In this document: positions 45,561 through 58,639 of the stretch, piece by piece
Numbering within the stretch: position 1 is the first letter of the stretch
Layout of the letters: the number at the start of each line of letters is the position of its first letter
Assembly: GCA_026874595.1 (NCBI GenBank)
Contig: CM049316.1
Location: 65,267,176 to 65,331,175, forward strand
From: Sipunculus nudus
Taxonomy: Eukaryota > Annelida > Sipuncula > Golfingiida > Sipunculidae
Length of the DNA stretch: 64,000 nucleotides
Reading direction: 5' to 3'
Notes under the pieces: generated by a model
What the model was told of the DNA's origin: nothing
The model's database searches: none
Seen by the model: the letters and a program-made list of their open reading frames with translations, nothing else
Translations under genes and position numbers: made by a program

Positions 45561-47329
45561 TTTTTTTTAAAGATTCTATTGTATTCATTCTACAGTCTCA
45601 TTATTTTAAAAGCAAGATTAATAGACATGATTATGCACTTTGTTTAATTTTTCCTTCCCTGGCTGTGGGACACGGAGAATTTGTCGGCGATCTAGTTTTT
45701 AGTGTGTTTGCTGATTTTTTTTCACAATAATTAGAATTTTCATCTTTTTACCTTTATGATAAAATGCAAAGAAGAGTATTAAGCTTTAGGAAAACTTTTA
45801 CATATTTAAATAACAACCTGTATTCACATATCAAGCAGGCCCACTGGTAGTAAAAAAATGCAGTATACTAGAAGTGGTAGTAGCAGTAGTAGTAATAATA
45901 GTTGTACAGTAGAATTTGTAACAGACAGCTGTGTAACTGTAAGAGTTATAAAAGTAACAGAAGTAGAACCTGTTGCGAAAACCTTAATTAAAGGAATATT
46001 GATTATAGATTATACAATATTAAATATTGAAATATCAAAGGCGTGCCAGTGTTTTTATGGCTTTCGTAATTCTGTTGGTCTTGATACACTATTCTATACA
46101 CGTACTTGATATTCGGATAGGGAATTTTCTTATTTGAAAATAAACCATGGATCAGAAAAAGAAGGTACGATAAAATGGTGCTTAATATGCGAGGACCTTT
46201 ACAAAACCAACAAATTCACGATCTCTTATGCATGTCATATTCTAAAAAAGGTATATCATGTTGACATGTTCTCTTTCTTTGTCCTGTTAAAAAAGGCTGA
46301 GAAAAAAAAAGCAAGCAAAAAATCCTGAATCCAATAAGCCTTACATCTCATGAGAATTAAAAAATAAATTAAAAATGTCTATGACCGCCATTAGTTAAGG
46401 AACCGTGTACTTTGAGAAGCGTTGTTTTATTAGGCCACATAGAATAAAAAAGGTTGTTTTTCATTCTCGCCACTTCAATGTTTTCGTAGATAAATATTTT
46501 GTGAATGAGCACAGTAATGTTGCTAATTGATGATGTTGCTGTGTCTTCGATCCTTTCAAAGAATTCACAAAACACGTCATGGACAACTGATTCTTTCTAT
46601 GTTTTTCATATGCAAGTTTTCAATAACTGAACTTGTTTTTATTCTTGCTAAAAGTAGGCAAAGATTCACGTATATTATTTTAATTGGTGATTTTTTTTTA
46701 CACAAAAACACGCCCTATTATGCTATCGCTCGTAAAAACATAATAATATGGCAATACCTTAATGATATCTTTGCCCCGAATTTGAAATTGAATGGCGCAT
46801 GAATGGAGTGTGCAGAGGCAAATCCGGAGGGGGAGGGGATAGGGGGGATTCAACCACCCTTTCTGCGAGAAATTTCCATTTTGCGAGTGTTTTCCCAAAA
46901 CTCTTTTTCACGTAGGAGGGTTGTGGACCTCTTTATGGGCATTAGTTCCTCTGTGTACCAATAAATCCCGCGTTCATAAACTCCTGGATCATAGCTACCA
47001 TGAGTATGAATCAGAAATGATTACCAAACTGAGACAAGCCACAATCGTTGCAGGGCCGGATAACCAGAAGTCCAGTTTTATTTTGCTCATAAATCATACT
47101 TAGCATGCAATTCCCTCGTTCCTGTTGATTTAATCTGTAGTTTCTATGATGTTATACGTGCCCTGTTTCTATGCACTGTGCCTCGTTTTTATTATTTTTA
47201 GCATTAAACTCCGGGTCATGACAATCAGATACAGGGCACTATTTTTTTTAATAGTTTTTCCTTTCGCTAGTAAATATGCAACGCTAGTTTTACTGCTTGC
47301 AGGACTCCCATAAAAACTAGTACCACGCT
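45561..47329. other. Non-coding stretch
   Basis: An AGTAGTAGTAATAATAG triplet run lies at about 45880-45905. A hAT-like scrap, AAATCCGGAGGGGGAGGGGA, lies at about 46820. Frames at 45858-46328 and 46527-47103 show no recognisable domain. No gene supported. Confidence 0.4.
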
Positions 47330-48540
47330 CAGTAGAGCACATACCACGGCCAAGACAAAACAATCCTACTAAATCCGTCCCTTCATCCGGATCGATGCCG
47401 AAATTTAAAGGGACATTTTCACATATCTAGCATGTTAAATTTTCACGTAGTATGAGGTGTTCTCCTAAATATATATATTGATATCTGCCAATATTTTGGT
47501 CTAAAACCACTATGCTACTATTGAACACAAGAGGAAATACGCTTGTATCGGGCGAAAACATGAACATAGCGCAAACTTTAATATAGCGAGTACGCTATCC
47601 TGTGGCCGTACCGCGCTAATTAACAATTAAAGGATTTTGTCAAGCTTCAATCCTGTGTCTTTCTTGTTTTTTCTTTATGCATCTTCTCCGTGTTTGTGAC
47701 TTGCTCATGTTTTAGATCGGACCTTGCTATGTTAAACAGACACTTGGACTGTGTTTACTCACACACAGAACCATAACATATTGACAATGACAGAACAGTT
47801 AGTCTTTCTGAGAAAACTTGCATGTATAACTCTGCACACTTCATTTTTAAGAACATTGTATATCCGTATGTCGGAATAGTGTGCTTAGGAAACTTGTGGA
47901 TACAGCCAAAATGAACTAATATCATGATAAAATACACATGTTATTGCAAATGAATATGTCCCTTTAATGGGGCCGTCATTGGTGTATGTCAATACCTCGA
48001 ATAGGTTTCTTGAAAACAGACTTAAACAAACAAATATGTGTAAGTTACCTCTTGTGGAACTGCTTCAAAGTAAGCTTTGAATATATAGTCTTTTGCCATA
48101 AAACGTGCCTTTTGTAGCGATCTACCAAGATAATAAATCGGGCGGACATTTTTTATAAGCATGATTGGGACGGGGCGAGTTTTTTTTTTGTTAAAAAAAA
48201 GTGTACCAGAATCAAACAGTTGGTGGCTATGTGCCATTTTACTTATGCATTTGTATACATACTATTAATGATGTACCTGTTGAAGCACTCTCGTTATTCA
48301 TACCAACTGCTAGTAGATTTTATAAAGGACATTGACATTTAAATATTGAAAATGACAGGACATTAGTCTTTCTAAGTAAACCTGTATTAGTCTGCACATT
48401 TCATTTAAATTAATTATTTAACTTTATAATATTTTTTGTCACCTGGTATTAAAGAAAGAAAAATACACCAGTAGAGCACAAAATTCCGCCTAGGCAAAAC
48501 AATCCTTCTTGGTCGGTTCCTCTGTCCGATTCTCCTAAAA
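47330..48540 (+). repeat. Internally repeated segment
   Basis: AGTAGAGCACA with a GCCAAGACAAAACAATCCT stretch at about 47331 recurs in diverged form at 48471. An AATGACAG block followed by TTAGTCTTTCTGAG/TAAG and TCTGCACACTTCATTT at about 47786 recurs at about 48349. The region is thus built from diverged copies of one unit, about 0.6-1.1 kb apart. Function unknown. Confidence 0.6.
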
Positions 48541-48964
48541 CACTTGTTGATTTAAATGAGACAAATCTGGTCCTGTTCTTAGATAATAAGCGCTGTTTCT
48601 TTAAATTCTACTTATTTTCAGGTAGATGAAGGGGAGGGAGCAGTTTAGTCCGCCACTGCTTTAACCATAATGCAAAGAGCAGATTCACAGTCATAGTAGT
48701 ATTAGCATTCCCTCTCTATCCCTCATTCTAGAAAAACATGTTAACAATACATAAATCGGATTTTCTACCGTTCGGCGTTGTCCATAAAAAGGTCCAATAT
48801 TAACTATACCGTTATATACTGCATGATGGGACGTGGCCCCTGACAAAGAAATGTACACCTTGTGGCACCCTGGATGGAGCTCATGTTGCGTTTCAAAATT
48901 CTTGGAGCTGGGCAACTGTAAATGCTCTTGTCACCTATAATTTGGTCCATTGCAGTAGGATACC
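48541..48964. other. Non-coding stretch, nothing recognised
   Basis: No gene or repeat identified. Confidence 0.4.
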
Positions 48965-49350
48965 TTAAGCCTAAGTCACACATTCATGTTACTAAATCGA
49001 AGTATCCCCCGGATTACCACCGTAACAAACCGTGGTGATCGCGCAAATTTCAGTAAGAAAAAAATGGGTCACGGTTGTACCAGGGTTACTTTACGCTGTC
49101 CAAAGATATCACCATTGCTACACATGGTGCCACTAAGGTGCCACAACGATTTGTCACCAAGGTTGGGCTACGGTTATCAAAGGAAGTTTTAAACCGTTTT
49201 AAACTATTGTAGCGCCTACGGATCGATACGGTCCATCCCCGACCGGCACAGATGGCCGTGGGACTCGCCAAGGACCTCCAAAGATACCCCCGATTTTTGG
49301 CACTGTGACTCACCGTGGCTATAAATCGTGAATGTGTGACTTAGGCTTAG
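48965..49350. mobile_element. GC-rich TIR element B (TTAAGCCTAAGTCACACATTCA ends)
   Basis: The left end is TTAAGCCTAAGTCACACATT then CATG. The right end is the inverse, CGTGAATGTGTGACTTAGGC then TTAG. The ~386-bp interior is rich in ACCGTGG/CCACGGT words. The terminus resembles element A (TTAAGCCTCGGTCA), so A and B look like one broad family. No transposase. Confidence 0.75.
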
Positions 49351-49516
49351 TAGCAGTACGCACAGTAGAGAGAACGTGGCGACCACTGGGAAGAACGGGG
49401 CCTACCACTTTCTTCTATACGGCAAGCCACGTTTTACCGTAGGTAAACGTGGTTATATTATAACCGTTGCAATGCCGAAGCAGTACCGTTGATGAACGTG
49501 ACATACCGTGGGGAAG
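49351..49516. mobile_element. GC-rich repeat E, left part (host of the LINE insertion)
   Basis: CGTGG, ACCGT and AACGTGG words are frequent here as in element B. The segment ends with TACCGTGGGGAAG (49504-49516), which is repeated at 52248-52260 on the far side of the LINE. The two parts of E therefore rejoin as one ~300-bp repeat. Confidence 0.65.
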
Positions 49517-52004
49517 TTTAGAAAATGGTGAAATTGACCAAGCGGTAGCTATGTTAGAAAGTATTTTGTGTACAAGTGCTGGTCAAATGTATAAGAAATG
49601 TAAGGTAGCAAAAAACATTACAGGCGTACCTTGGTGGGATGAAGAATTAATTGTGTTTAAACAGAAAAGAAATAAAAGATTGAGAGTATATAGAAAAAAC
49701 GTAAATAAAGTAGATTTGGATGAGTATCTGAGGTTAAAGAAGAATTTTAGAGAGTTATTTAAGGAAAAGAAGTATCTATATGAAGATAAAAATTATAATA
49801 AATTGTTAACATCCAGTAAAGATCCTGCAGAGTTCTGGAAAACAGTGAAACAAATAAATTCAACAGGAAGTAAGAGTTGTAATGTTATCAAGCCAATTCA
49901 ATGGTATGAGCATTTTAAACAATTACTAAATGAAGAGAACCCGGTGTGTATAGAACAAACTGAAATGGTGACTCAATATTTAAATGAGCATAATGTAAAC
50001 TGTGACTTGTGTAACATAAATGTACCTAATGATCTAAATACTGAAATAACAACTTCTGAAATTGTTGACAGTATAAAATCATTGAAAAGTGGTAAAGCAC
50101 CTGGCATTGATGGTTTGGTCGTTGAACTGTATAAAAATGGCACCAATTCATTAGTTCAGGTATTGAAGAAAATGTTTAATTGTATTATGGATAAAGGATC
50201 ATTTCCATTAAAATGGAGCCATGCTGTGTTGGTACCATTGTATAAAGGAGGGTCATATTCGGACGTGAATAATTATAGAGGTATATCCTTACTGAGTGTT
50301 ACTTCAAAAATATTTACAAGAATTTTAAATAATCGCCTTGTCAAATGGGCAGAAGAAAATGACAAATTTTAGGAAGAACAAGCAGGATATAGACAGAATC
50401 GTAGTACGATAGATCATATATTTTCATTATACAGTGTTGTGCAGAAGTATGTTACAAGAGAAAAAGGTCGGTGCTACTGTTTATTTGTCGACTTCAGCAA
50501 AGCGTTTGACCGAATATCGCATAGTCTTCTTTGGTATAGGCTGATGAATATAGGCTTACATGGAAAAATGGCAGCTGTGCTCCGTACAATGTATAGAAAC
50601 TTAAAATCCTGTATTAAAATATCAGATGGTCTGACAGAGTCATTTGAATGCTTGGTAGGAACACGGCAAGGCTGTATGGTCAGCCCGTTCATGTTTGTGA
50701 TGTTTATGAATGAATTAATTGAAGAATTAAAAATGTCACCGTGCCAGGGTATATATATAAATGAGAACTGTATCAATCTGCAGTTTATGTTATATGCAGA
50801 TGATATTGTAATTATGGCAGACACTGTTGGACACTTACAAAAACAAATAGAGATATTAGAGCTTTTTTGCTCCAGGTGGGGCATGGTAGTGAATTTGGTG
50901 AAAACAAAAGTAGTAGTATTCAGAAGGGGAGGCATATGTAGAAAGGATGAAAGATGGTTTTATGGTGGGAAAGATATTGTAGTAACTCCAAGCTATAAAT
51001 ATCTTGGAATAATGTTTTCTAGCAGATTATCATGGAACTTAGCACATTGCACTTTGTCAACACAAGCAGAGAAAGCATTGAATAGAATATATAGTATACA
51101 GTATAAATGTAATGGGTTGCCACCTGAAACTGCTGTTGAATTGTTTAATAAAATTGTTGTGCCAATCTTAACATATGGAGCTGAAATATGGGGTTTTAAT
51201 AAAATTGAAACCATAGAACGTGTACAAATTAAATTCTGCAAACGTATTTTGGGAGTAAATAGTACATGTACAAATGCAGCAGTGTTAGGAGAGTTAGGAA
51301 TGTTGCCACTGTATTGTATATATTATGTGAAATGCATTAAATACTGGTTACTTGTACAGGAAATGGAAGCCAGCAGAATTCCTAAAAATTGTTATTTAAA
51401 AATGAAGGCACTAAGTGAATTAGGTAGAATTACATGGGCTACAGCAGTTAAAACCTTATTATTTAGGTATGGCTTTGGCTATGTATGGTTATCACAGGGT
51501 GTGGGGAACAAAGAACAATTTTTAAATGAATTTAGTCAAAGAGTGAAGGATTGCTCAAATCAAGAGTGGTCATCTGAAATTGGAAGCAGTAACAATTTAA
51601 AATGGTATAGAAAATATAAAACTAGTGTAACACTAGGATACTATTTGAGTATTATTAAATCAAAGTTTCTGAGAATGCTGCTAGCTAGATTTAGATGTGC
51701 TAATTATAAATTAAGAGTAGAGGAGGGCAGATACAATGGTGAGATGTTACAAGAGAGAATATGTAGATATTGTGAAACAATTGGTATAATAGAAAGAGAA
51801 GATGAATGGCATTTTCTGATGAAATGTAAACAGTATCAAGATATCAGAGAACAATATTTGCCAGAACAATATTGGAAGAACCCTAGTAGTGAAACATTTA
51901 TTGAACTGATGAATGTTGAAAGAGAGGGTGTAGTAAAGAAATTGGCAATTTATCTTATGAAGGCAAGCAAAATACGAGAAAAGTATTTAGAGGCCGAAGA
52001 GTAA
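49517..52004 (+). pseudogene. LINE reverse transcriptase, one in-frame stop, endonuclease missing
   Basis: One continuous frame runs from the flank (about 49467) to 52004, broken only by a TAG at 50370-50372. Seen in order: GKAPGID (50091), LVPLYKGG and NNYRGISLLSV (fingers), the stop, QAGYRQNRSTIDHIF, motif A VDFSKAFD (Asp at 50490), motif B GTRQGCMVSPF, motif C YADD (50793-50804), YKYLGI, and a C-terminal CRYC...H...C zinc-knuckle-like motif (about 51760-51835). The core motifs are intact. This is the target-primed reverse transcriptase of a jockey/CR1/RTE-grade LINE; the clade is not resolved. The first ~17 codons of the open frame are host sequence, so the ATG at 49467 is not the element's start. 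The AP-type endonuclease expected upstream is absent, so the copy cannot move on its own. Confidence 0.93.
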
Positions 52005-52247
52005 TATATAACAGCACAGACTATAAAATGTCAATGTGATATGTTGCATATATGATTTGTTGAAAGTGTTATTCTACCAATAGGGTGGTATAGATGTTTA
52101 TACATATGAAAAAAAAGAAGAAAAAATGGTACTGTGAAATGTGTTATGTAAAATCATAACAGGAACAATGTATTTGAATGTACCGTTGATGAAAGACTGT
52201 ATTATGGGCCAGAGGCCTTGAACTACAATAAATATTACTATTACTAT
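49517..52247 (+). mobile_element. 5'-truncated non-LTR retrotransposon (LINE) with target duplication
   Basis: Flanked by identical 13-base direct repeats, TACCGTGGGGAAG (49504-49516 and 52248-52260). The 5' end starts inside the coding region, before the reverse transcriptase. The 3' UTR (52005-52225) is AT-rich, and the 3' end is a short ATTACT repeat rather than poly-A. Such tails are typical of CR1/jockey-type and related LINEs. Length is about 2.73 kb. It is inserted in a GC-rich TIR repeat, so it is younger than that repeat. Confidence 0.92.
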
Positions 52248-52260
52248 TACCGTGGGGAAG

Positions 52261-52388
52261 AACGTGCCACTAATGTTACGAGAACGCGGTCTTCATCATG
52301 TTCGTTCACGACACTGCCACGTTCTGGTTTTCCGTAGCTGATCCGTGAGACACCGTAGAAGGACGTAGTAAATGAGACTGAGGCTAAA
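52261..52388. mobile_element. GC-rich repeat E, right part
   Basis: Continues E after the LINE with AACGTGCCAC, CCACGTTCTG and CACCGTAG words. It ends AATGAGACTGAGGCTAA, whose inverse TTAGCCTCAGTCTCATT resembles the TTAAGCCTAAGTCACACATT end of element B. E's right end may therefore pair with B's left end in a larger composite. Confidence 0.6.
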
Positions 52389-53629
52389 AAGTTACACCAT
52401 ACTCGACCGTAAATTTTCTTTTTATTCGCTGCATTCATGAATCCTGCCCAGTAATCCAACTCTTTCCTGGCGTTTTTATTTTGCCCCGGATAATGGAAAG
52501 GTTGATGTATGTATGTATGTATGTATATTCATGTATTTTTATTGTCTATGCCACACATTTCAAATGTATTTAAATTAAGTATAAGATTTAAAAGAAATGA
52601 GGTATTATGTTTCCAGTATGGATCGATTAATTCGAAACCAGGTTTATTTGTATAATGTTTCATAATAAATTTATACAGTAATTAATATAGTTATATAATA
52701 TTTCATAACCAAAGTCTACAATTCTAATTTTTAATATATTTTATTTCCAATATATAAATGTTATTCACCGAATAGTAGGAGGGATAATTACACTGACCAT
52801 CAATCCTTGCTTAAAGTGTGTATGTGTGTGTGTGGGGGGGGGAATACATAAACATCCTCCCTGTACTGACTCTCCTGGTAACATTAGCCTATCTTTATAT
52901 ACGATGGGTAGTATACATATAAATTCTGATGTTTTCAATGAAGTCTTCAAAAGAGAATCTTTACATAGGCTTTCCTAACTGTTAACCGATAACGATAATT
53001 CTGGCCCCTTTTTTTACGCTCTGAACACAGCGCGTGACCTCCCGGCCCGGTGACCTTCCACTCACATGCTGTGAGAACAAGCAGGATTTTTCAGGTTTTG
53101 CAACACCCAGTCAGTCTGCGCTGGATAAAGTAAAATCTGATTGGCTCTGCGCTTAAATATATCTGCAGAACTGTTAGAATAAATCTGATTGGCTAAGCGT
53201 GTAAGCAAACATAGCTTTGCTCGTGGCAAGCTCGTGTTGCACGGCAATACAGGGAATATTCAGACTGTGGGGGATAACTGACCTCAGGCAAGTCAGTATA
53301 GAGACTACGTTGAAAGTTAACGATTGCATCGTGTGTAATTTGCTACCAAGCGCTTTCCACAGCTGTATCAAGTGACCGGTCCCTCGAAGAATATCCGATT
53401 GTGCATGGTGATACCTGCAATGTGTTTGGTTAAATATTACGCAGGGGGAATTCCACAGAGACAGCACCGCCTGATGGCTAAACCTGACCGCTACCACGGT
53501 TTAATGCAGCGGGTAGTGTAGCGAATAGATGAGTGTAGCGTAACCGCTGTTTATGGAGCGTACCCCTTTTTATGCAGTAATATATGTCAGCCTATCTCGT
53601 TTTATATAGCGAATCGAATAGGCAACTAG
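52389..53629. other. Non-coding stretch with short microsatellites
   Basis: An (ATGT)n run lies at about 52503-52527, and a GTGTGTGT run followed by nine G's lies at 52818-52842. A GGATAATGGAAAGG scrap of the long repeat unit lies at about 52488. No gene recognised. Confidence 0.45.
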
Positions 53630-56600
53630 GAAATAACTTTAGGTCGGATGGACAAAGTCAAATTTCAATATACATGATTGGTTCGGGAGTATATTTGGAC
53701 CATTAGATAGCAAGAATAGCACGGTACAAACAGCAGGTACTCAAGTGTCAGTTTGCTGATGCAGTGTCATATGTCACAGGCTATATCTATTGATGTACTT
53801 TTGGCCAACCTTTGAATAAAGTTCAATATTACATCGACTTATATTAAATTGATTGACAATGACAAAACTCTATTTCCCAATAGGTCTTAATAAATAAAAA
53901 TAAATAAATCATTTTAAGTTACATAATTTTTTAACTTTAACTATTATATTTTCACGGGGTAAAAATCTGGGACAATGAAAACACGTGACAATTGGTACTT
54001 AGTGGAATGCACACATCCGCAAAGTCAACACCTTCTGTATCTCTCTGCCCCTTTTGCCCAGATCTGCACAAAAAAAGAGCTTCTTGAGGTCTTCTACGAT
54101 CTAGGCCATGCCCCTCCATACGCTTTCGTTGAAAACGGTTTAGGCGTTTTTTAATGATATTATAGAAATAAAGAAAGAGCCCAATAATTAGATAATTCTT
54201 TTGCGAATACATGACGATAAAAAGGTATCTGAGGTATTCCGGTTACCTTGACCCTAACTTCTGAATGATTTTGATGACATCGAAAGGTTTCGTAGGACTG
54301 CTGATATTTAAATTATGCAGACAAAAAAAAGCTTACGGAATTGACTTAAATAACTTCAAAAAGAACGGGTGCAGGTTAAAAAAAAACATTCGTTTCATAG
54401 GTTGATGTTCTTTAAACCGTCGTTCTGATAAAGCTTATTACAAAGTGAATTAGATTTCTTTTGTTTCTTTTGAATAAAAAATGTCATAAATATAATGCTG
54501 ATAACACCCGATAAGGGAAATTGTTCACATTTTTCTCAGCCAGAGCATGTAAAATGTGGCTATGTTATGTACTGCACATTCTTCAGGACGTTTCTACTCG
54601 AAACGAATCTCCTCTGTCTGGGCAACGTTGGACTAAACTGTACCTCAAACTTCAAAATCAAAATTTGTTACATTGTAAGGAAACATATTTCACATGTTTA
54701 CATATCACATGCGCATGCTTACAAAATATTTCTGATTCCGTAAATTCAATATCACAAAAACACCTGTTTATATAATTTACAACGAACTACATTGTCCTCT
54801 GTACTACATATATACCTACGCCGCTGGTATATTTAAAAGCCACGGTGCATTGCGGGGTCAGATCTAGGCTCCAACATTTCCTCAACAGCAGAGTCGTGCT
54901 CTTTTGAGTCCGAGTTTGCGCAGTGCATGTCGCAAGGTTAGACTGTATCAGCTACCTCATCGCAATGGGGTTTTCTTTGTCCTTGATTATGGAAAGAGTA
55001 AGAGTAGTTAAAGTGACTAAATTTAGATCGGAAACATTAAACTGTCGTACAGGTTAATTAATGTGCTTAACGCAGATGAACAATGACACCGTATCTATTG
55101 CTGCGTTATTTTTTCTGATTGTCACATGATCTAGGAAACGTGTTGTTCATTCTTTACCACGGAAAGACTATAAATGTCAATTCAGACCTGGTTTAAGTTG
55201 ATAAAAGCTGTGTTTGTTTAGAGAGGGCTCTTGTAAGTTCCTACGGAGAGTTTTTGTTCCTTCCCTTCTTCGATGCGTATGAAGTATGTATGGGAATATA
55301 TGTAGGCGTATGCAGCACGTTTCGATCGCTTACGGCAGCGACTGAAAACGCATATGCATGGTAACGGGCGGAGAAATTCCCAACTTAAGTTGACGTCAGT
55401 GATAGGGTTTTCCTCTGGCAGATGACTTTTCTACTCGTGCAGCTTTGTACTATAAGCCCGATTTTGCTGCGTGCGTACCGCATATACCGCATTAATGCAA
55501 TCACAGGCGCCCGTACTGCATACGCATACGTACCGTATACGCACATATGGAATGCTAGCATAAATTAAATCACTAATATTTTTTCATTGAAAATGGAAAG
55601 GGTAAGTTATGCTAAATATCTTCAAATCACAATGACGTTAAAGGCACATAAACATTTTCAATAATATGTGTGGTATCTCACGTTATTAGTTCATTTTGGC
55701 TCATTACAAATTTCCAGGAACACCATCCCATGATTCAGTCCACGTGTGACTGTTTGCCATCGGGTGGCTTGTTTTGTGCCACTGATTGCGCCCGGTAACA
55801 TTTTTTTCCTGCTGATGTACAGGAGAAAGGAAAAGGGCTTAGAACAAAATTTTGGCAGATACCATGATATTGTAAGGAAAAAAAACACAATATCCCAAAT
55901 ATATTTAACAAATCTGGTATGTGAATAGGCCCCTTTAAGTCAATGGTATCCATTACAGTTTTATTGTCTGATTTTTCCGCTGATTGGCCAATTTCCCCTT
56001 CAAGCACAGCGCCGAGTATACCTGTCATCTATGAAAGGATTTCAATAATTGCTGGTAATCCAATATCAACAGAGGCAGCTGTTTGATTTAGCCATGGGAA
56101 GATTTCCTCAGTTGTTCACCTGTCACATGAAACGGATCAAAGCTCTCTATGTGGCAGCGTATATACACAACAAAAACGATCCGTTAAGCTACAAACACAT
56201 GGTCCTAACTCAAGTGTAAGGTCTCATATTTGAGCACGTGCTAACATGTTTTTTTTAAATATATTGGGAGTATTGCAGTAAACGCCACATTTTACTCAAT
56301 ATTTTAACTAGAAATTTGCATTTTAAGGAATAAAAGCCTGTGCCATGTTTGTGCATTTACTAAATCGGCTGTGATCCAAGACACATCATGCATAAGTGAC
56401 CTTTATATTTGTTAAAATTCCTTCATGACGTTCCAGAATCCGGGTCATGAGCAAGATCCACATCAAAATATTATCTTTTCTTCCTTGGACAATTCACGAA
56501 ATTGCCTGAGTTATGTTGTGAACACACACACAAGCTCGGGGCTAAACGTGAAGGCAACTATATTTCTCATTAGACATACTAGTATTATTATGAACGCGTT

Positions 56601-57480
56601 CTCTGGGTATGCTATAGCTTGTAATCTTTCTGGTTCATACTCACTCAAATGCCGCATGGTTCCTCCTGGTAAAATAGGCCGTGCTTGTCACACAATCTGT
56701 CATCTCTTTCCTGTAGTGACTTATTCGTCTTCGTTTTTGGTTTAGGCATAGGAAAATTTTCAATCGTGACCAGTAACCAATAAAAAAAAATCCAATATAT
56801 CGCAGTTATATCCGTATAATAATTTATATTGTTCAGTCTGGAATTGCTAAAATTAGTCTGATTGGAAAATTACCAGTACACTACTTAAGTTTGTCGCGAG
56901 CAAAGAAGCTAGACTATATTTGACTGGAAAATGAAGTTGACTTTCGATGTGGACGACAGAAAGCTTCACGGTGAACACCTTAGAACCATAAATAAAAATA
57001 AAACTCATATTTGCAAGGCAGAGAATGATACAATTACAATTTCAAAACGAGGTATGGTTTACAGGTTTCAAGAGCGTTTGGCCTTTTATGGTTAAAAAAC
57101 ACATACATGCAAATCAAAGGGGGAAAAAATGGGCGGGACATTCACTCTGCGTGTGGTATCTTGTGCTTGTTTTCCCTCGTCCCAACTAGAACAGGTCAGA
57201 CACGAAAGAAGAAGAAGGCAAATCTCCCCGCGAGGTTATCGTGCAGACGAATAAAACAGTACAAGATGACAGGCAGGATTTTATATGTCAGTAAGGCAGG
57301 CAGTCTGTGTCATATATCAAGGCTGGTTCATTGTGATTTCTTGTATTTTGATTTGCGGTGACCTCTTCAGTTTCGTATAATCGTACAGTGATCCTCTGCA
57401 TCGGGGCGTCCTGCATACACAGACTGGGTAATTGCTCGTCTATCATATCAATATTGTATAGACTGGTAACCTGCAGAATT
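53630..57480 (+). repeat. Long dispersed repeat unit, diverged copy 3
   Basis: More diverged than copies 1 and 2 but colinear at several points. These are AATTTCAATATACATGAT (about 53660), ACCGTATCTATTG (about 55088), TTGCTGGTAATCCAATA (about 56048), the GCCTCCGCCA-family block (about 56325-56560), and a well-kept right end with GAGGTTATCGTGCAGACGAA (about 57231), ATATGTCAGTAAGGCAGGCA and TTTCGTATAATCGTACAGTG. Between these points most sequence is not alignable by eye. No conserved frame. Confidence 0.6.
55260..55560. repeat. GCATACG-rich patch
   Basis: Words ACGCATATGCATG, GCATACGCATACGTACCG, GTGCGTACCGCATATACCGC and GTATGCAG recur within 300 bases, giving many overlapping short palindromes. 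It is not part of the long unit in copies 1 and 2. Function unknown; possibly the subterminal region of a DNA element. Confidence 0.45.
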
Positions 57481-58639
57481 ATAGGTTCAGTCAATCCAAA
57501 GACTGACAGCTGCCCAGGGTTTTTCGCAATTTCAGATAGTTCCCACCAGTTTGGTCTGAAATGTCCGATAGGTCAGTGAAATTGTCTATCTGTTATATGT
57601 AATTATAAAAAAAATATAGTGTTCGATTATGTTTATCCAATAACGGTGATACACTATTTATTTTTCGCAGCACCAATCGTTTTTAATTTTTATGTAATAT
57701 TTCAAAATAGTTAAAGACACCAGTGTCAATAACAGGACTTGATTTTGAGGATGCAAATATTTTAAAAATCAAGATGTTTATATTCTTAAACGTAAAATTT
57801 ATTGTAACACCACATTGGTCATCAGCGCCATCAAGTGTTCATTAAATAAAACACAATGATTCTGATGGAGGCGTATAAAATACCATCATATATTCTTAGA
57901 ACATATGGATATTAAGAATTATACTCACGTCATGTAAAAAAAAATTATAATATAATAAATAAAAGAAATATAAACGGCAGCAAACATTTATATCTGATGG
58001 AAATGACGTGTTACTGTGAATAAAAATTAAAATGATTTTTAATAACCTTAACCAGAATTTTCAAGCGAGACTCATCGATTTGGTAAAACATTTGATGATA
58101 ACTTAAATATTATTTTCAGTTTGAAATCCTGAAGACTTAACAATTACACATCAATCATAATTATATAGTATTCATCGCCATTCAATGTCCAGTTTCATCA
58201 CAGGCCCCTGACATTTAAAGAGAGTAAAACAAAAAGTAAAAGAAAGCAAAAATGTTGGTCTTTGGTAAACAAGGTACTCCATTTCCTTTCTCAATTACCC
58301 AGATAACTATGAATAATAGTTGCATTTTCCGAATAAGGGCACTGCATCCAACAGCTGCTGATAAAGAAAATGATTGCCTTTTGAACAGGATTTAACACTT
58401 AAACATTTTATACTCCAGCATCATCCACAAAATTGTAGAGTAAAACGTTATATAATGCAATAATTTATAATCTTAATTATTCCATTCTGGTCCAAGTCTT
58501 ATTGACTGTACGATTTCTTTATATCAATATCGTAGAGTTAATGTGGACTTGATTCCATGCAATCTTTTAATCTGTGATCCCCTGCTGTAATAATACACAC
58601 ATACAAATTGAAGTAATAATAAAATTGGTTATTTTTTTT
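57481..58639. other. AT-rich non-coding stretch
   Basis: Very AT-rich, no gene recognised, no long repeats evident. Confidence 0.45.

Noticed and set aside
50474-50935. 153-codon minus-strand frame
   Set aside because: It is antisense to the reverse-transcriptase coding region and mirrors its codon pattern.
56931-57095. 55-codon frame starting MKLTFDVDD
   Set aside because: Short, no family match, inside a diverged repeat copy; nothing else supports translation.
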